From: Streptomyces sp. HUAS MG91
GTDB taxonomy: Bacteria; Actinomycetota; Actinomycetes; Streptomycetales; Streptomycetaceae
DNA: 64,000 nucleotides
Direction of reading: 5' to 3'
Assembly: GCF_040529335.1 (NCBI RefSeq)
Contig: NZ_CP159534.1
Location: 806,001 to 870,000, forward strand
The translations under genes and the position numbers were made by a program. The notes under the pieces were generated by a model. It saw only the letters and a program-made list of their open reading frames with translations. It was not told the origin of the DNA and made no database searches. This document shows, piece after piece, positions 1 to 8,567 of this stretch (its first letter is position 1; every line of letters begins with the position of its first letter).

Positions 1-1
1 C

Positions 2-1306
2 GAGCCCTGGGACGAGATCCTGGAGGCCGCCGACTTCGGCCCCACCGCCCCCAAGAACCCGTACGCCGCACCGCTGGACGCGCTGCTGCCCGACCCGGAC
101 GTGCCCGGCGACGGCTGGCTCAACCTCAACGTGTGGACGCCCGCGGCGGACGGCGGTCCGCGGCCGGTCATGGTCTGGATCCACGGCGGCTCCCTGCGCA
201 ACGGCTCCTCGGCCGTCCCGGTCTACGACGGCCGGGCCTTCGCCCGCGACGGCGTGGTGCTCGTCTCCCTCAACTACCGCCTCGGCATCGAAGGGTTCGG
301 CGTCTTCCCCGACGCCCCGGCCAATCTCGGGCTGCGCGACCAGCTGGCCGCGCTCGCCTGGGTGCGGGAGAACATCCGCGCCTTCGGCGGCGATCCGGAC
401 AACGTGACCGTGTTCGGTGAGTCCGCGGGCGCCATCAGCATCGGCGCCCTGCTGGCGAGTCCGCACGCGAAGGGGCTCTTCCACCGGGCGGTGCTGCAGA
501 GCGGCGCGCCTTCGGCCGTGTCCCGGGACTCCGCCGCGCGCACCACCTCCGCCATCGCCGAACAGCTCGGCATCGAGGCCACTGCGGCGGCCTTCGCCGC
601 TGCCGAGCCCGGCCGTCTGCTCGCCGCCCAGCGGGAGGTCACCCGGCGCGGAAATCCGCTGACCGGCGGTCTCGGCTTCCAGATCGTCGTCGACGGTGAC
701 ATCGTCCCCGAGGATCCCGCCACGGCGCTGGCGCGGGGCGCGGCCGACGGCGTCGACGTGCTCCTCGGCAGCAACACCGACGAGTACCGCCTGTGGTTCG
801 TGCCCAGTGGCCTCGTCGACCGGATCGGCCGGGTCACGCTGCGGGCCGCCGTGCTCAAGCAGCGGGTCCCGTGGCGTGCCCCGCGCGTCTACCGTGCCGG
901 TCGGCCCGGCGCGTCACCGGGCGAGATCCTCGGCGCCCTCGCGACCGACACCCTGCTGCGGGTCCCCTTCAACCGGCTCGCCGACGCCCGCACGGGCCGC
1001 CCCGGCGGCACCTTCCTCTACGAGTTCGCATGGCCGTCGCCCGTGCGGCGGCTCGGCGCCTGCCACGCCCTGGAGATCGGCTTCGTCTTCGACACGCTCG
1101 GCACGGCGGACAGCCGCCTGCTCACCGGGGACGGTGCTCCGCAGGAACTGGCCGACGCGATGCACGGCGCCTGGGTCGCGTTCGCCACCACGGGCGACCC
1201 TGGCTGGCCCCGGTGGGACGCCGGCCGGCCCGTCATGACCTTCGGCGCCGACGGCCCGCACGTGGTGCACGCGCCCCGGGAGGAGGAGCGCCGTCTGTGG
1301 GGCTGA
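2..1306 (+). CDS. Type B carboxylesterase (5'-truncated by window edge)
   Basis: Hydrolyses carboxylic esters. The reading frame is open from base 2, so the true start lies outside the window; an internal ATG at 101 is not the real start because conserved family sequence (DEILEAADFGPTAPKNPY) precedes it. Visible family marks: the oxyanion-hole segment HGGS, the nucleophile elbow FGESAGA, the acidic residue in GSNTDEYRLW and the catalytic His in CHALEIGFVF. This order Ser-Glu/Asp-His is that of type B carboxylesterases (para-nitrobenzyl esterase group). About 434 residues are visible, so only some 50-80 N-terminal residues should be missing for a typical 500-residue enzyme. No signal peptide can be judged. 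The physiological substrate is unknown. It is followed by a gap of about 180 bases and is probably not in an operon with the next gene. Confidence 0.9.
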   Translation, partial: EPWDEILEAADFGPTAPKNPYAAPLDALLPDPDVPGDGWLNLNVWTPAADGGPRPVMVWIHGGSLRNGSSAVPVYDGRAFARDGVVLVSLNYRLGIEGFGVFPDAPANLGLRDQLAALAWVRENIRAFGGDPDNVTVFGESAGAISIGALLASPHAKGLFHRAVLQSGAPSAVSRDSAARTTSAIAEQLGIEATAAAFAAAEPGRLLAAQREVTRRGNPLTGGLGFQIVVDGDIVPEDPATALARGAADGVDVLLGSNTDEYRLWFVPSGLVDRIGRVTLRAAVLKQRVPWRAPRVYRAGRPGASPGEILGALATDTLLRVPFNRLADARTGRPGGTFLYEFAWPSPVRRLGACHALEIGFVFDTLGTADSRLLTGDGAPQELADAMHGAWVAFATTGDPGWPRWDAGRPVMTFGADGPHVVHAPREEERRLWG

Positions 1307-1484
1307 CCGTGTCCTGACGGCGGCGGCAGCGGTGCGTGGCGCCCGTCGCGCTCGGCCGACGGGGCACCTCACGCGGTGGGGACTGCATCCGCGACGGCCC
1401 GGTGAGCTGAACGCTGGTTGACACGACTTTGTCCGATCCACGGAACCGCCGTGCTTCGTCAGCTTCCGCCGTCAGAGGTGACCG

Positions 1485-1709
1485 ATGTCAGCCGGTTCTC
1501 AGATCCATCACCCGTCGCCCGGGGATCTCGCGCTGTTCGCCCTCGACGGTGGCCTGCCGGAGGCGACGGAGGAGCATGTGCGCGACTGCGCGTCGTGCCG
1601 GTCGACGCTCGCGCAGTTCCTGCGCGTGACGGAGGCCGCCCGGGCCGGTACGACGGACCCGGTGCGGCCTCCTGCGGAACTCTGGGAGATGATCCGCGAC
1701 CAGCTGTAG
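1485..1709 (+). CDS. Small zinc-finger (ZAS/zf-HC2-like) protein
   Basis: A 74-residue protein with one recognisable element: His27-type spacing in EEHVRDCASCRSTL, that is HxxxCxxC, the zinc-binding signature of zinc-associated anti-sigma (ZAS) domains. There is no membrane segment and no long C-terminal domain, so it is a stand-alone cytoplasmic version of a domain normally found at the N terminus of anti-sigma factors. The ATG is preceded by CAGAGG at suitable distance. No sigma-factor gene is adjacent; the next gene is convergent and ends one base away. It may bind an ECF sigma encoded elsewhere or be a redox-sensitive zinc protein; function is inferred from the motif only. Confidence 0.6.
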   Translation: MSAGSQIHHPSPGDLALFALDGGLPEATEEHVRDCASCRSTLAQFLRVTEAARAGTTDPVRPPAELWEMIRDQL

Positions 1710-1710
1710 C

Positions 1711-2241
1711 TCAGGTGCGGGAGCCCGTCGGGGTGCCGCCGGCGGGCAGGCTCCGGCGGGCGATGGCCTCCCGCGCCGCCTCCCGGGGGTGCCGGCGGCG
1801 CCAGTAGGGGTTGTCGTGGGGCAGCCGGCTGGACACCCGGCCGTACATCCCGAACGTGAGAATCACCAGGCCCATGACGAAGCTGAAGATGACGTTGGTC
1901 ATGCCGAAGCCGAGCACGTTCGCGCCCTTGTCCAGGATGAAGACGTGGACGAAGCCGCTGATCAGGAACAGGGTGCCCACGACCATGTTGAGCGTGGAGG
2001 CGACATTGCCCCCGATGACGGCCCCGGCGATCAGGGCGACTCCGACGACGACCGAGACGAGGCTGAGGACGCCGTTCGTGGACATGCCCGCGATGTGGCT
2101 GCCGTCCGTGTCGAACGGGCTCAGCTGATCGGCGAAGCCGAGGCAGCCGAAGACGAGCAGCACGACGCCGCAGAACGCGGCGCCCCACCGGTACACCTGG
2201 GACAGTTTGTGATCGACGGGAAGTTCGTCCTTGAGTTCCAT
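1711..2241 (-). CDS. DUF4383 family membrane protein
   Basis: A 176-residue integral membrane protein. Four hydrophobic segments are visible: about residues 16-36 (GAAFCGVVLLVFGCL), 57-80, 85-108 (containing TLNMVVGTLFLISGFV) and 112-135 (NVIFSFVMGLVILTFGM), followed by a basic cytoplasmic tail rich in Arg. This four-helix layout with an NxxxG-type third helix is that of DUF4383 proteins, whose function is not established. The start at 2241 (MELKDELPVDHK) is chosen over an upstream ATG because AAAGG lies about 10 bases before it and the upstream residues are not membrane-like. It ends back to back with the small zinc-finger gene on the other strand. Confidence 0.7.
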   Translation of the reverse strand: MELKDELPVDHKLSQVYRWGAAFCGVVLLVFGCLGFADQLSPFDTDGSHIAGMSTNGVLSLVSVVVGVALIAGAVIGGNVASTLNMVVGTLFLISGFVHVFILDKGANVLGFGMTNVIFSFVMGLVILTFGMYGRVSSRLPHDNPYWRRRHPREAAREAIARRSLPAGGTPTGSRT

Positions 2242-2343
2242 GATGCGGGCACCTTTCTGGTCCACCACGTCGGGTCGTCCGTCACCCCTCCCTGACATCA
2301 CTTCGTCCCGATTCGCCCTGTTGGTTGCACATGATCCGGATCG

Positions 2344-4422
2344 TCATTCCTTGCTCAGCCGGCTCGGCCACCAGGACTTCGGTCCGATGTCCCTGACCAG
2401 CGCGGGAACCAGCAGCGACCGGACGACCAGGGTGTCGAGGAGCACGCCGAAGGCGACGATGAAGGCGATCTGGACGAGGAAGGCCAGCGGGATGACGCCG
2501 AGGGCGGCGAAGGTCGCGGCCAGCACGACACCGGCCGAGGTGATCACCCCGCCCGTGGCGACGAGCGCCTTGAGGATGCCCTCGCGCGCCCCGTGTTCCA
2601 GGGACTCCTCGCGGGCCCGGGACATCAGGAAGATGTTGTAGTCCACCCCGAGCGCGACGAGGAACACGAACCCGTACAGGGGCACGGAGGCGTCGGTGCC
2701 GGAGAAGCCGAAGACGTGCCGGAACACCAGCGAGGAGATGCCGAGCGTGGCGGCGAAGTTGAGCGCCACCGTGGCCACCAGGATCACCGGCATGAGGACG
2801 GAGCGCAGCAGTCCGACGAGGATGACCAGGATGATCGCGAGGACCACGGGGACGATCAGTGCGCGGTCGTGTTCGGCGGTGCGCTGGGTGTCGTACTGCT
2901 GGGCGGTGTAGCCGCCGACCAGGGCGTCGGCGCCGTCGATCCCGTGCAGGGCGGTGCGCAGCCGGGCGACTGTGGCCTTGGCGGCGTCGCTGTCGGCGGC
3001 GTCCTTGAGCGTGACGTCCACGCGGATCCTGCCGTCCACGACCCGGGCCTGCCCGGAGCCGGGGCGGCCCTGCCCGGTCACCGGTGTCACGTCGGCGACC
3101 CCGGGGACCGCCTCGGCCCGCTCGACGATCCGCGTCTCGCGGTCGGCGTTCGCGATCACGACGGCGGGGTTGCCGGAGCCGCCCGGGAAGTGCTCGGCGA
3201 GGGTGGCCTGCGCGGTGACCGACGGCGCGTCGTTGACGAAGATCTCGTCGAGGGGCACGCCCTTGGAGTTCAGGGTCGGGGCGAAGGCGGCGCAGGCCAG
3301 GAGGCCGATCAGCGCGACGGCCCAGATCCGGCGCGGCGACCGGCCGACGGTGCCGGCGATGCGCCGCCACACGCCGTGGCCGCCGCCCGCGGCCTCCGCC
3401 GGCTTGGGCCGTGCGGGCCAGTAGGCGGCGTTGCCGAGCAGGACCAGGGCCGCCGGCAGGAAGGTGAGGGTGGTCAGCACCGCGCACACGATGCCGATGG
3501 CACCCACCGGACCGAGGGCCCGGTTGTTGGTGAGGTCGCTGAGCAGCAGGGCGAGCAGGCCGAGCGCGACCGTGGCGGCGCTGGCGACGACGGCTCCGGT
3601 GGAGCGGCGCAGGGCGGCGCGCATCGCGGTGAACCGGTTCTCGCCCGCGGCCAGTTCCTCGCGGTAGCGGGCGGTGAGCAGCAGGGCGTAGTCGGTCGCC
3701 GCGCCGATCACCAGGATCGACAGGATGCCCTGGACCTGGCCGTCGACCCGGACGATGTCGTGGTCGGCGAGGACGTAGACGACGGCGCAGGCGACTCCCA
3801 GGGCGAACACCGCGCCGAGGATGATCACGAAGGGCAGCAGGACGCTGCGGTAGACCAGCAGGAGGATCACGAGGACCGTGATCAGGGCGACGCCGAGGAG
3901 CAGCCCGTCGATCCCGGCGAAGGCGTCGGAGAGGTCGGCCTGGCTGGCGGCCGGTCCGGCGAGGACGGCGGTGGCTCCGCCGACGGCGTCCGCGCGTGCG
4001 GAGATCCGGTCGAGGGTGGGCGCCAGGTCGTCGCCGAGGTCGGGCCGGAGCTGGACGACTCCCTCCAGTGCCTTCCGGTCGCTCGACGGGATCGCGGGCG
4101 AGACCTGGCCGACCACTCCCGGCGTGCCCTTCAGCGCCGCCAGCGCCCGGGTGGCGGCGCCGCGCTGCGCGCTGTCGAGGGCGCCCTCGTCGTCGGCGGT
4201 CCAGACGACGATCACGGGAAGCGTCTCGTCCTCCTGGAAGGCGCGCTGTGCGTCGATCACCCGGGTCGACTCGGCGCTGCGCGGCAGGAACGCGGCCTGG
4301 TCGTTGGTGGAGACCTCGCCCAGGCGCCCGGCGTAGGGGCCCAGGGTGCCGCCCACGGCGAGCCAGACGAACAGCAGGACAAGAGGCACGAGCCACCGAG
4401 GACCTCGGAGGGTGCGGGACAT
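2344..4422 (-). CDS. MMPL/RND-type membrane transporter
   Basis: A 692-residue polytopic exporter of the MMPL (RND) superfamily, acting in the cytoplasmic membrane to move lipids or hydrophobic compounds by proton motive force. The protein shows the duplicated RND plan: one N-terminal helix, an extracellular loop of about 150 residues, a block of five to six helices containing GAATDYALLLTARYREE, a cytoplasmic linker, then a second loop and block containing ALGVDYNIFLMSRAREES. The paired GxxxDY(A/N) motifs in the fourth helix of each half are the proton-relay Asp-Tyr positions of MMPL proteins. Length is normal for actinobacterial MMPLs. It follows the MarR gene on the same strand by about 150 bases; that gap holds a probable MarR operator, which suggests substrate- or drug-responsive derepression. 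Confidence 0.92.
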   Translation of the reverse strand: MSRTLRGPRWLVPLVLLFVWLAVGGTLGPYAGRLGEVSTNDQAAFLPRSAESTRVIDAQRAFQEDETLPVIVVWTADDEGALDSAQRGAATRALAALKGTPGVVGQVSPAIPSSDRKALEGVVQLRPDLGDDLAPTLDRISARADAVGGATAVLAGPAASQADLSDAFAGIDGLLLGVALITVLVILLLVYRSVLLPFVIILGAVFALGVACAVVYVLADHDIVRVDGQVQGILSILVIGAATDYALLLTARYREELAAGENRFTAMRAALRRSTGAVVASAATVALGLLALLLSDLTNNRALGPVGAIGIVCAVLTTLTFLPAALVLLGNAAYWPARPKPAEAAGGGHGVWRRIAGTVGRSPRRIWAVALIGLLACAAFAPTLNSKGVPLDEIFVNDAPSVTAQATLAEHFPGGSGNPAVVIANADRETRIVERAEAVPGVADVTPVTGQGRPGSGQARVVDGRIRVDVTLKDAADSDAAKATVARLRTALHGIDGADALVGGYTAQQYDTQRTAEHDRALIVPVVLAIILVILVGLLRSVLMPVILVATVALNFAATLGISSLVFRHVFGFSGTDASVPLYGFVFLVALGVDYNIFLMSRAREESLEHGAREGILKALVATGGVITSAGVVLAATFAALGVIPLAFLVQIAFIVAFGVLLDTLVVRSLLVPALVRDIGPKSWWPSRLSKE

Positions 4423-4467
4423 GGTTCTCCCAGAGCAGCGACAGCGGGGATCTCTAAAAACTCAGGA

Positions 4468-4500
4468 ATCTCAACGCCAAAGTATCTTAATGATTGAGCT
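4468..4500. promoter_or_regulatory. Probable MarR operator upstream of the MMPL exporter
   Basis: In an A/T-rich patch that stands out from the surrounding G+C-rich DNA lies an imperfect dyad: ATCTTAA (4484-4490), a TGA spacer, TTGAGCT (4494-4500), and a further half-site ATCTCAA at 4468-4474. The dyad of 7-base arms with a 3-base centre fits a MarR winged-helix dimer site. It lies 46-78 bases upstream of the MMPL start codon, where it would overlap the promoter, and just downstream of the marR stop codon. The regulator assignment is inferred from adjacency. Confidence 0.5.
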
Positions 4501-4572
4501 AAAAGTCTCCGGCGCGGGGTTCCGTGCCCATCATTCGTCCCGTGCGCGCCGATCGGATGCGGCGGTCGCCGA

Positions 4573-5097
4573 TCAGCCCCGGGGACCGCTCCGGGTCTCG
4601 GCGAGTTCTTCGTTGAGGACGTTCAGGAAGCGCAGGACGACGGCGAGTTCGGGCTCGTCGAAGCGGCGCCGGGCCCGCTCGGTCGCCTCGGCGAGCGGGG
4701 CGAAGTGCTTGCGGGCCTGCGCCTGCGCGCTCGGCACGTAGTGCAGGTGGACGACCCGCCGGTCCGCGCTCTCGCGGACCCGCTTGACGTGTCCCGCGCG
4801 CTCCAGACGGTCGACGCAGGCGCTGACCGCGCCGGAGGTGAGGCCGAGCCGCTGCCGCAGCAGGCTCGGGGTGAGCGGGGTGTCGGAGTCCAGGATGGCG
4901 GCGAGCGCCTGGACGTCCGTGGGATGCAGCTCCTGTCCGGCCGCGAAGGCGTGGACGATCCGGTTCAGTTCGCCATTGAGGCGGCGCAGCTCGACGGCGA
5001 GGGCGCGCAGGTCCGGGTGGGAGGGCGCGGACGTGTGGTCCGCAGCGCCTGCGCCGCCGCCTGCGACGGGCGCCCTTCGGGGTTCACGGTTGTCCAC
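4573..5097 (-). CDS. MarR-family transcriptional regulator
   Basis: A 174-residue winged-helix regulator. After a Pro/Ala-rich N terminus of about 25 residues come the dimerisation helix (LRALAVELRRLNGEL), the helix-turn-helix region (TPSLLRQRLGLTSGAVSACVDRLERAG, residues 75-101) and the wing with the MarR hallmark ADRRVVHLHYV (about 109-119: D-R-R). It is transcribed toward the MMPL exporter about 150 bases downstream and is the natural candidate to repress it. MarR/MMPL pairs are common in Streptomyces; the ligand is unknown. The upstream gap of 163 bases holds the divergent SigK-type promoter of the next operon. Confidence 0.88.
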   Translation of the reverse strand: MDNREPRRAPVAGGGAGAADHTSAPSHPDLRALAVELRRLNGELNRIVHAFAAGQELHPTDVQALAAILDSDTPLTPSLLRQRLGLTSGAVSACVDRLERAGHVKRVRESADRRVVHLHYVPSAQAQARKHFAPLAEATERARRRFDEPELAVVLRFLNVLNEELAETRSGPRG

Positions 5098-5190
5098 CCG
5101 CTCACCCTATCGACGCCGTCCGTGATCCCCGGCTCCGCGACCTCGTGCGCCCCTGTTCACCACCCTTTTCACGGAGTGGCGCGCCCTCCA

Positions 5191-5218
5191 CCAATCCGCC
5201 GCCCGGCCCGCTCCGGAT
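5191..5218 (+). promoter_or_regulatory. SigK-type promoter of the lipid-modification operon
   Basis: CCAATCC (5191-5197), exactly 15 bases, then CCGGAT (5213-5218). This is the same architecture as the elements in front of sigK and the divergent hydrolase gene in this window, and it resembles the published mycobacterial SigK consensus (CCATCC / CCGAAT). The predicted transcript start near 5225 would give a leader of about 35 bases carrying the ribosome binding site GGAGGAG before the ATG at 5261. Confidence 0.7.
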
Positions 5219-5260
5219 CATCAGTGAGACCGCGCCCGCGGTCGCCGGGGAGGAGAGGCG

Positions 5261-6556
5261 ATGACGTCGATATCGGGGCAGGGTCCCGGGGAGGCCGGGC
5301 AGCGGCGCACCGCCGTGATCGGCAGCGGCGTGGCGGGGCTCACCGCCGCGCACGTCCTGGGCCGCACGCACCACGTCACCCTGTACGAGGCCGACGACCG
5401 GCTCGGCGGGCACGCCCACACTCACGAGGTGACCTCGCCAGACGGTGCGCGGCACCGCGTCGACTCGGGTTTCATCGTGCACAACCGCGCCACCTACCCG
5501 CACCTCCTGCGGCTGTTCGCCGAACTCGGCGTCGCCACCCAGGAGTCGGAGATGAGCATGTCGGTGCGGTGCGACGGCTGCGGCCTGGAGTACGCCGGAG
5601 CCCGGGGCCCGGGCGGACTGTTCGCCCGCCCACGCAACGCCGTGCGCGGGCCCTATCTGCGGCTGCTCACCGAAGTGCCCGCCTTCCACCGCGCGGCCCG
5701 GCGCCTGCTCGACGAGGATCCCGGCTGCGCGCTCACGCTGGGCGGCTTCCTGGACCGCGAGGGCTTCTCCGCGTACTTCCGTACGCACTTCATGACCCCG
5801 CTCGTCTCGGCGGTCTGGTCCTGCGACGCCGCCACCGCCCAGGTCTACCCGGCGGTGTACCTGTTCCGGTTCCTGCGGCACCACGGGATGCTCTCGGTGA
5901 GCGGGTCGCCGACGTGGCGCACGGTCACCGGCGGCTCCCGCAGCTATGTCGACCGGGTGGCCGGCGGCGTGCACGCTGTGCGCCTCGCGACGCCGGTCAG
6001 GGCTGTGCGCCGGCACCCGGACGGGGCCGACGTCACCACGGAGGACGGCACCACCGCCTCGTACGACTCCGTGGTGATCGCCACGCACCCGGACCAGGCC
6101 CTGAACCTGCTGGCCGACGCCACACCGGACGAGAAGACAGTCCTCGGCGCCTTCCGTTACTCCCGCAACACCACGCTGCTGCACACCGACACCGCGCTGC
6201 TGCCGCGCGCCCGGCGGGCCCGCGCCTCGTGGAACTATCTGATGCCGTCCTGCGCGGCGGGCGCCGACCGGGTGCGGGTCAGCTACGACATGAACCGGCT
6301 GCAGCGCCTCGACGCACCCGAGACCTACGTCGTCACGCTCGGCGGCGAGGACCGGGTCGCCCCGGACCGGGTGCTGGCCCGCATGGTGTACGAACACCCC
6401 GTCTACACACCGGAGTCGGTCGCCGCGCAGGAGCGGCTGCCCGAACTGGACTCCGGCGTCTCGGCCTTCGCGGGCGCCTATCACGGCTGGGGATTCCACG
6501 AGGACGGCTGCCGCTCGGGAGCGGTGGCCGCCGCGGCGCTGGGGGTGCGCTGGTGA
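5261..6556 (+). CDS. FAD-dependent amine-oxidase-like oxidoreductase (Rv0449c type)
   Basis: A 431-residue flavoprotein. The N-terminal dinucleotide-binding motif is GSGVAGL at residues 21-27, followed by the acidic residue that binds adenosine ribose (YEADDRLGGHAHTH), the layout of flavin amine oxidases and phytoene-desaturase-like enzymes. First gene of an operon of five genes that overlap by 4 bases each, with the same order as M. tuberculosis Rv0449c-Rv0448c-ufaA1-Rv0446c. In Rhodobacter related flavoprotein/DUF1365/CFA sets act on acyl chains of phospholipids under singlet-oxygen control, including furan fatty acid synthesis; by analogy this enzyme may desaturate or oxidise a methylated acyl chain. 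That role is inference. Start chosen at ATG 5261 with GGAGGAG upstream. Confidence 0.88.
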   Translation: MTSISGQGPGEAGQRRTAVIGSGVAGLTAAHVLGRTHHVTLYEADDRLGGHAHTHEVTSPDGARHRVDSGFIVHNRATYPHLLRLFAELGVATQESEMSMSVRCDGCGLEYAGARGPGGLFARPRNAVRGPYLRLLTEVPAFHRAARRLLDEDPGCALTLGGFLDREGFSAYFRTHFMTPLVSAVWSCDAATAQVYPAVYLFRFLRHHGMLSVSGSPTWRTVTGGSRSYVDRVAGGVHAVRLATPVRAVRRHPDGADVTTEDGTTASYDSVVIATHPDQALNLLADATPDEKTVLGAFRYSRNTTLLHTDTALLPRARRARASWNYLMPSCAAGADRVRVSYDMNRLQRLDAPETYVVTLGGEDRVAPDRVLARMVYEHPVYTPESVAAQERLPELDSGVSAFAGAYHGWGFHEDGCRSGAVAAAALGVRW

Positions 6557-7287
6557 CGGCCGCGCCCGCCCTCTACGACGTCGCGGTCGTCCACGTACGC
6601 ACCGCGCCGCGGCGCTACACCTTGCGGCACCGCACCTACATGTGGCTCATCGACCCCGACCACCCGCCGGAACTTCCGCTCCTGCTGCGTCCGTTGGCGC
6701 GGTTCGACCCCCGGGACCACTTCACGGGCCGGGCGCCGACCGTCCGCGCCGGCCTCGACGCCTTCCTGGCGGAGCACGGGGTGGATCTGGAGGGCGGGAA
6801 GGTGCTGATGTTCGCTCACGCGCGGGTACTCGGGTACGTGTTCAACCCGCTCACCCTCTACTGGTGCCACGGCCCGGACGGCGCGCAGCGCTGTGTCGTC
6901 GCCGAGGTCCACAACACGTACGGCGAGCGGCACAACTATCTGCTGTACCCCGACGGCACGGGCCGGGCGACGACCGGCAAGGAGTTCTACGTCTCGCCGT
7001 TCTTCCCCGTCGACGGCCGTTACCGCATGCGCCTGCCCGCCCCCGGCGGCCGGGTCGACCTCACCGTGCGGCTGGAGCGGGAGGGCGGCCGGCCCTTCAC
7101 CGCGACCGTTCGCGGTGCGCGGCGGGACGTGCGGGCGCGGACCCTGCTGCGGCTGGCCGTGCGCCGGCCGTGGTCGACGCTCGCCGTGTCCGCCGCGATC
7201 CGGCTGCACGGCGTGCGCCTGTATCTGCGCGGGCTTCCGGTCCAGCCCCGGCCCGCTCCACGACGATGCCCGGAGAACCAGCGATGA
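6553..7287 (+). CDS. DUF1365 family protein (Rv0448c type)
   Basis: A 244-residue protein starting at GTG 6553, whose first bases overlap the TGA of the preceding gene (translational coupling). Recognisable DUF1365 features: the N-terminal RHRTYMWLIDPD, then GRVLMFAHARVLGYVFNPLTLYWCH and AEVHNTYGERHNYLL, then FYVSPFFPVDGRYRM. The biochemical role of DUF1365 is not firmly known; the family is nearly always coded beside the flavoprotein and CFA-type methyltransferase found here, in mycobacterial sigK loci and in proteobacterial ChrR/RpoE regulons, so it probably takes part in modification of unsaturated acyl chains. It overlaps the following gene by 4 bases. Confidence 0.85.
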   Translation: MTAAPALYDVAVVHVRTAPRRYTLRHRTYMWLIDPDHPPELPLLLRPLARFDPRDHFTGRAPTVRAGLDAFLAEHGVDLEGGKVLMFAHARVLGYVFNPLTLYWCHGPDGAQRCVVAEVHNTYGERHNYLLYPDGTGRATTGKEFYVSPFFPVDGRYRMRLPAPGGRVDLTVRLEREGGRPFTATVRGARRDVRARTLLRLAVRRPWSTLAVSAAIRLHGVRLYLRGLPVQPRPAPRRCPENQR

Positions 7288-8567
7288 GAACAGACGACTC
7301 CCCCTCGACCACAGCCTTCCGCGGCACGACGCGGCCGCCTGCCGTGGATCCGGTCCGCTGGCCGGACGTCGCGGCGCCGCCCCGGACCTCACGGGCCCGC
7401 ACCGCCGTCGCCGCGGCCGTCGTACGCCGGGCGCTGGAGCGGCTGCCGCTGCGCGTCCGGTTCGCCGACGGCACCGAGCTCGGCCGGGGCGGCCCGCTCC
7501 TGGAGGTCCGCCGGCCGCGGGACTTCCACGCCAGGATCGGCCGGAACGGTCTGATCGGGTTCGGCGAGTCCTACCTGGCACGGGAGTGGGACGCCCCCGA
7601 TCTGGTGGCGGTGCTGACGGTGCTCGCGGCACACGCGGCCGATCTGGTGCCCGCCCCCTTGCAGCGGCTGCGCGGCCTGTGGGCGACGCGCCGGCCCGCC
7701 GCCCAGCGCAACAGCCCGGACGGCTCCCGGGAGAACATCAGCCACCACTACGACCTGTCCAACGACCTGTTCGCCCTGTTCCTCGACGAGACCCTCAGCT
7801 ATTCGTCGGGCGTCTTCCGGGCGCTGCCCGCCGAGTGGAGCCTGCTCGCCGACGCCCAGCGCCGCAAGATCGACCGGCTGCTCGACCTGGCCGAGGTGCG
7901 CGAGGGCACCCGGGTGCTGGAGATCGGCACCGGGTGGGGCGAACTGGCGCTGCGCGCCGCCGCCCGCGGCGCCCGCGTCACCACGCTCACCCTCTCCCAC
8001 GAGCAGCGCGACCTGGCGCGCGAGCGGATCGCGGCGGCCGGGCTCGCCGACCGGATCGCGGTCGAGCTGTGCGACTACCGCGAGGCGAAGGGCACGTACG
8101 ACGCCGTCGTGAGCGTCGAGATGATCGAGGCCGTCGGCGCCGAGTTCTGGCCCGTGTACTTCCGCACGCTCGACGCCCGCCTCGCCCCGGGCGGCCGGGT
8201 CGCGCTCCAGGCCATCACGATGCCGCACGACCGGATGCTGGCCAGCGGATCCACGTACACCTGGATCCAGAAGTACATCTTCCCCGGCGGCCTGCTGCCG
8301 TCCGTGGAGGCGGTGGCGGAGGTCGTCGGCGAGCACACCGGGCTCACCGTCGCGCGCCGGGACGGCTTCGGCGCCCACTACGCCGAGACGCTGCGCCTGT
8401 GGCGCGAGCGGTTCACCGAGCGCGCGGCCGAGGTCGACGCGCTGGGTTTCGACGAGACGTTCCGCCGCATGTGGACGTTCTATCTCGCCTACTCCGAGGC
8501 CGGGTTCCGCTCCGGATACCTCGACGTCCAGCAGTACGTGTTCACCAAGGAGGAATCCGCGCGATGA
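7284..8567 (+). CDS. CFA-family SAM methyltransferase, UfaA1-like
   Basis: A 427-residue S-adenosylmethionine-dependent enzyme acting on unsaturated phospholipid acyl chains. The CFA core is clear: NISHHYDLSND (residues 151-161), YSSGVF (173-178), SAM-binding LEIGTGWGE (212-220) and SVEMIEAVG. Two residues that bind bicarbonate in E. coli CFA synthase are replaced: Cys of YSC is Ser here and His of LLHTIG is Gln (LQAITM). Such substitutions are seen in the UfaA1/TmsB-like branch, for which methylation to 10-methylene or 10-methyl fatty acid has been described in mycobacteria. So methyl-branched rather than cyclopropane product is the preferred guess. ATG 7284 overlaps the previous TGA; the next gene overlaps by 4. 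Confidence 0.88.
   Translation: MRTDDSPSTTAFRGTTRPPAVDPVRWPDVAAPPRTSRARTAVAAAVVRRALERLPLRVRFADGTELGRGGPLLEVRRPRDFHARIGRNGLIGFGESYLAREWDAPDLVAVLTVLAAHAADLVPAPLQRLRGLWATRRPAAQRNSPDGSRENISHHYDLSNDLFALFLDETLSYSSGVFRALPAEWSLLADAQRRKIDRLLDLAEVREGTRVLEIGTGWGELALRAAARGARVTTLTLSHEQRDLARERIAAAGLADRIAVELCDYREAKGTYDAVVSVEMIEAVGAEFWPVYFRTLDARLAPGGRVALQAITMPHDRMLASGSTYTWIQKYIFPGGLLPSVEAVAEVVGEHTGLTVARRDGFGAHYAETLRLWRERFTERAAEVDALGFDETFRRMWTFYLAYSEAGFRSGYLDVQQYVFTKEESAR

Noticed and set aside
1418..1446. TTGACA with following GGAAC as a promoter of the small zinc-finger gene
   Set aside because: No acceptable -10 element lies 16-19 bases downstream and the ECF-type GGAAC lacks a partner element, so I do not list it as a feature.
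2593..4497. Long open frame on the plus strand opposite the MMPL gene (over 600 codons)
   Set aside because: It is the antisense of a well-supported transporter, rich in Asp/Gly/Val from codon-complement bias, with no recognisable domain. Such shadows are expected in very G+C-rich DNA.
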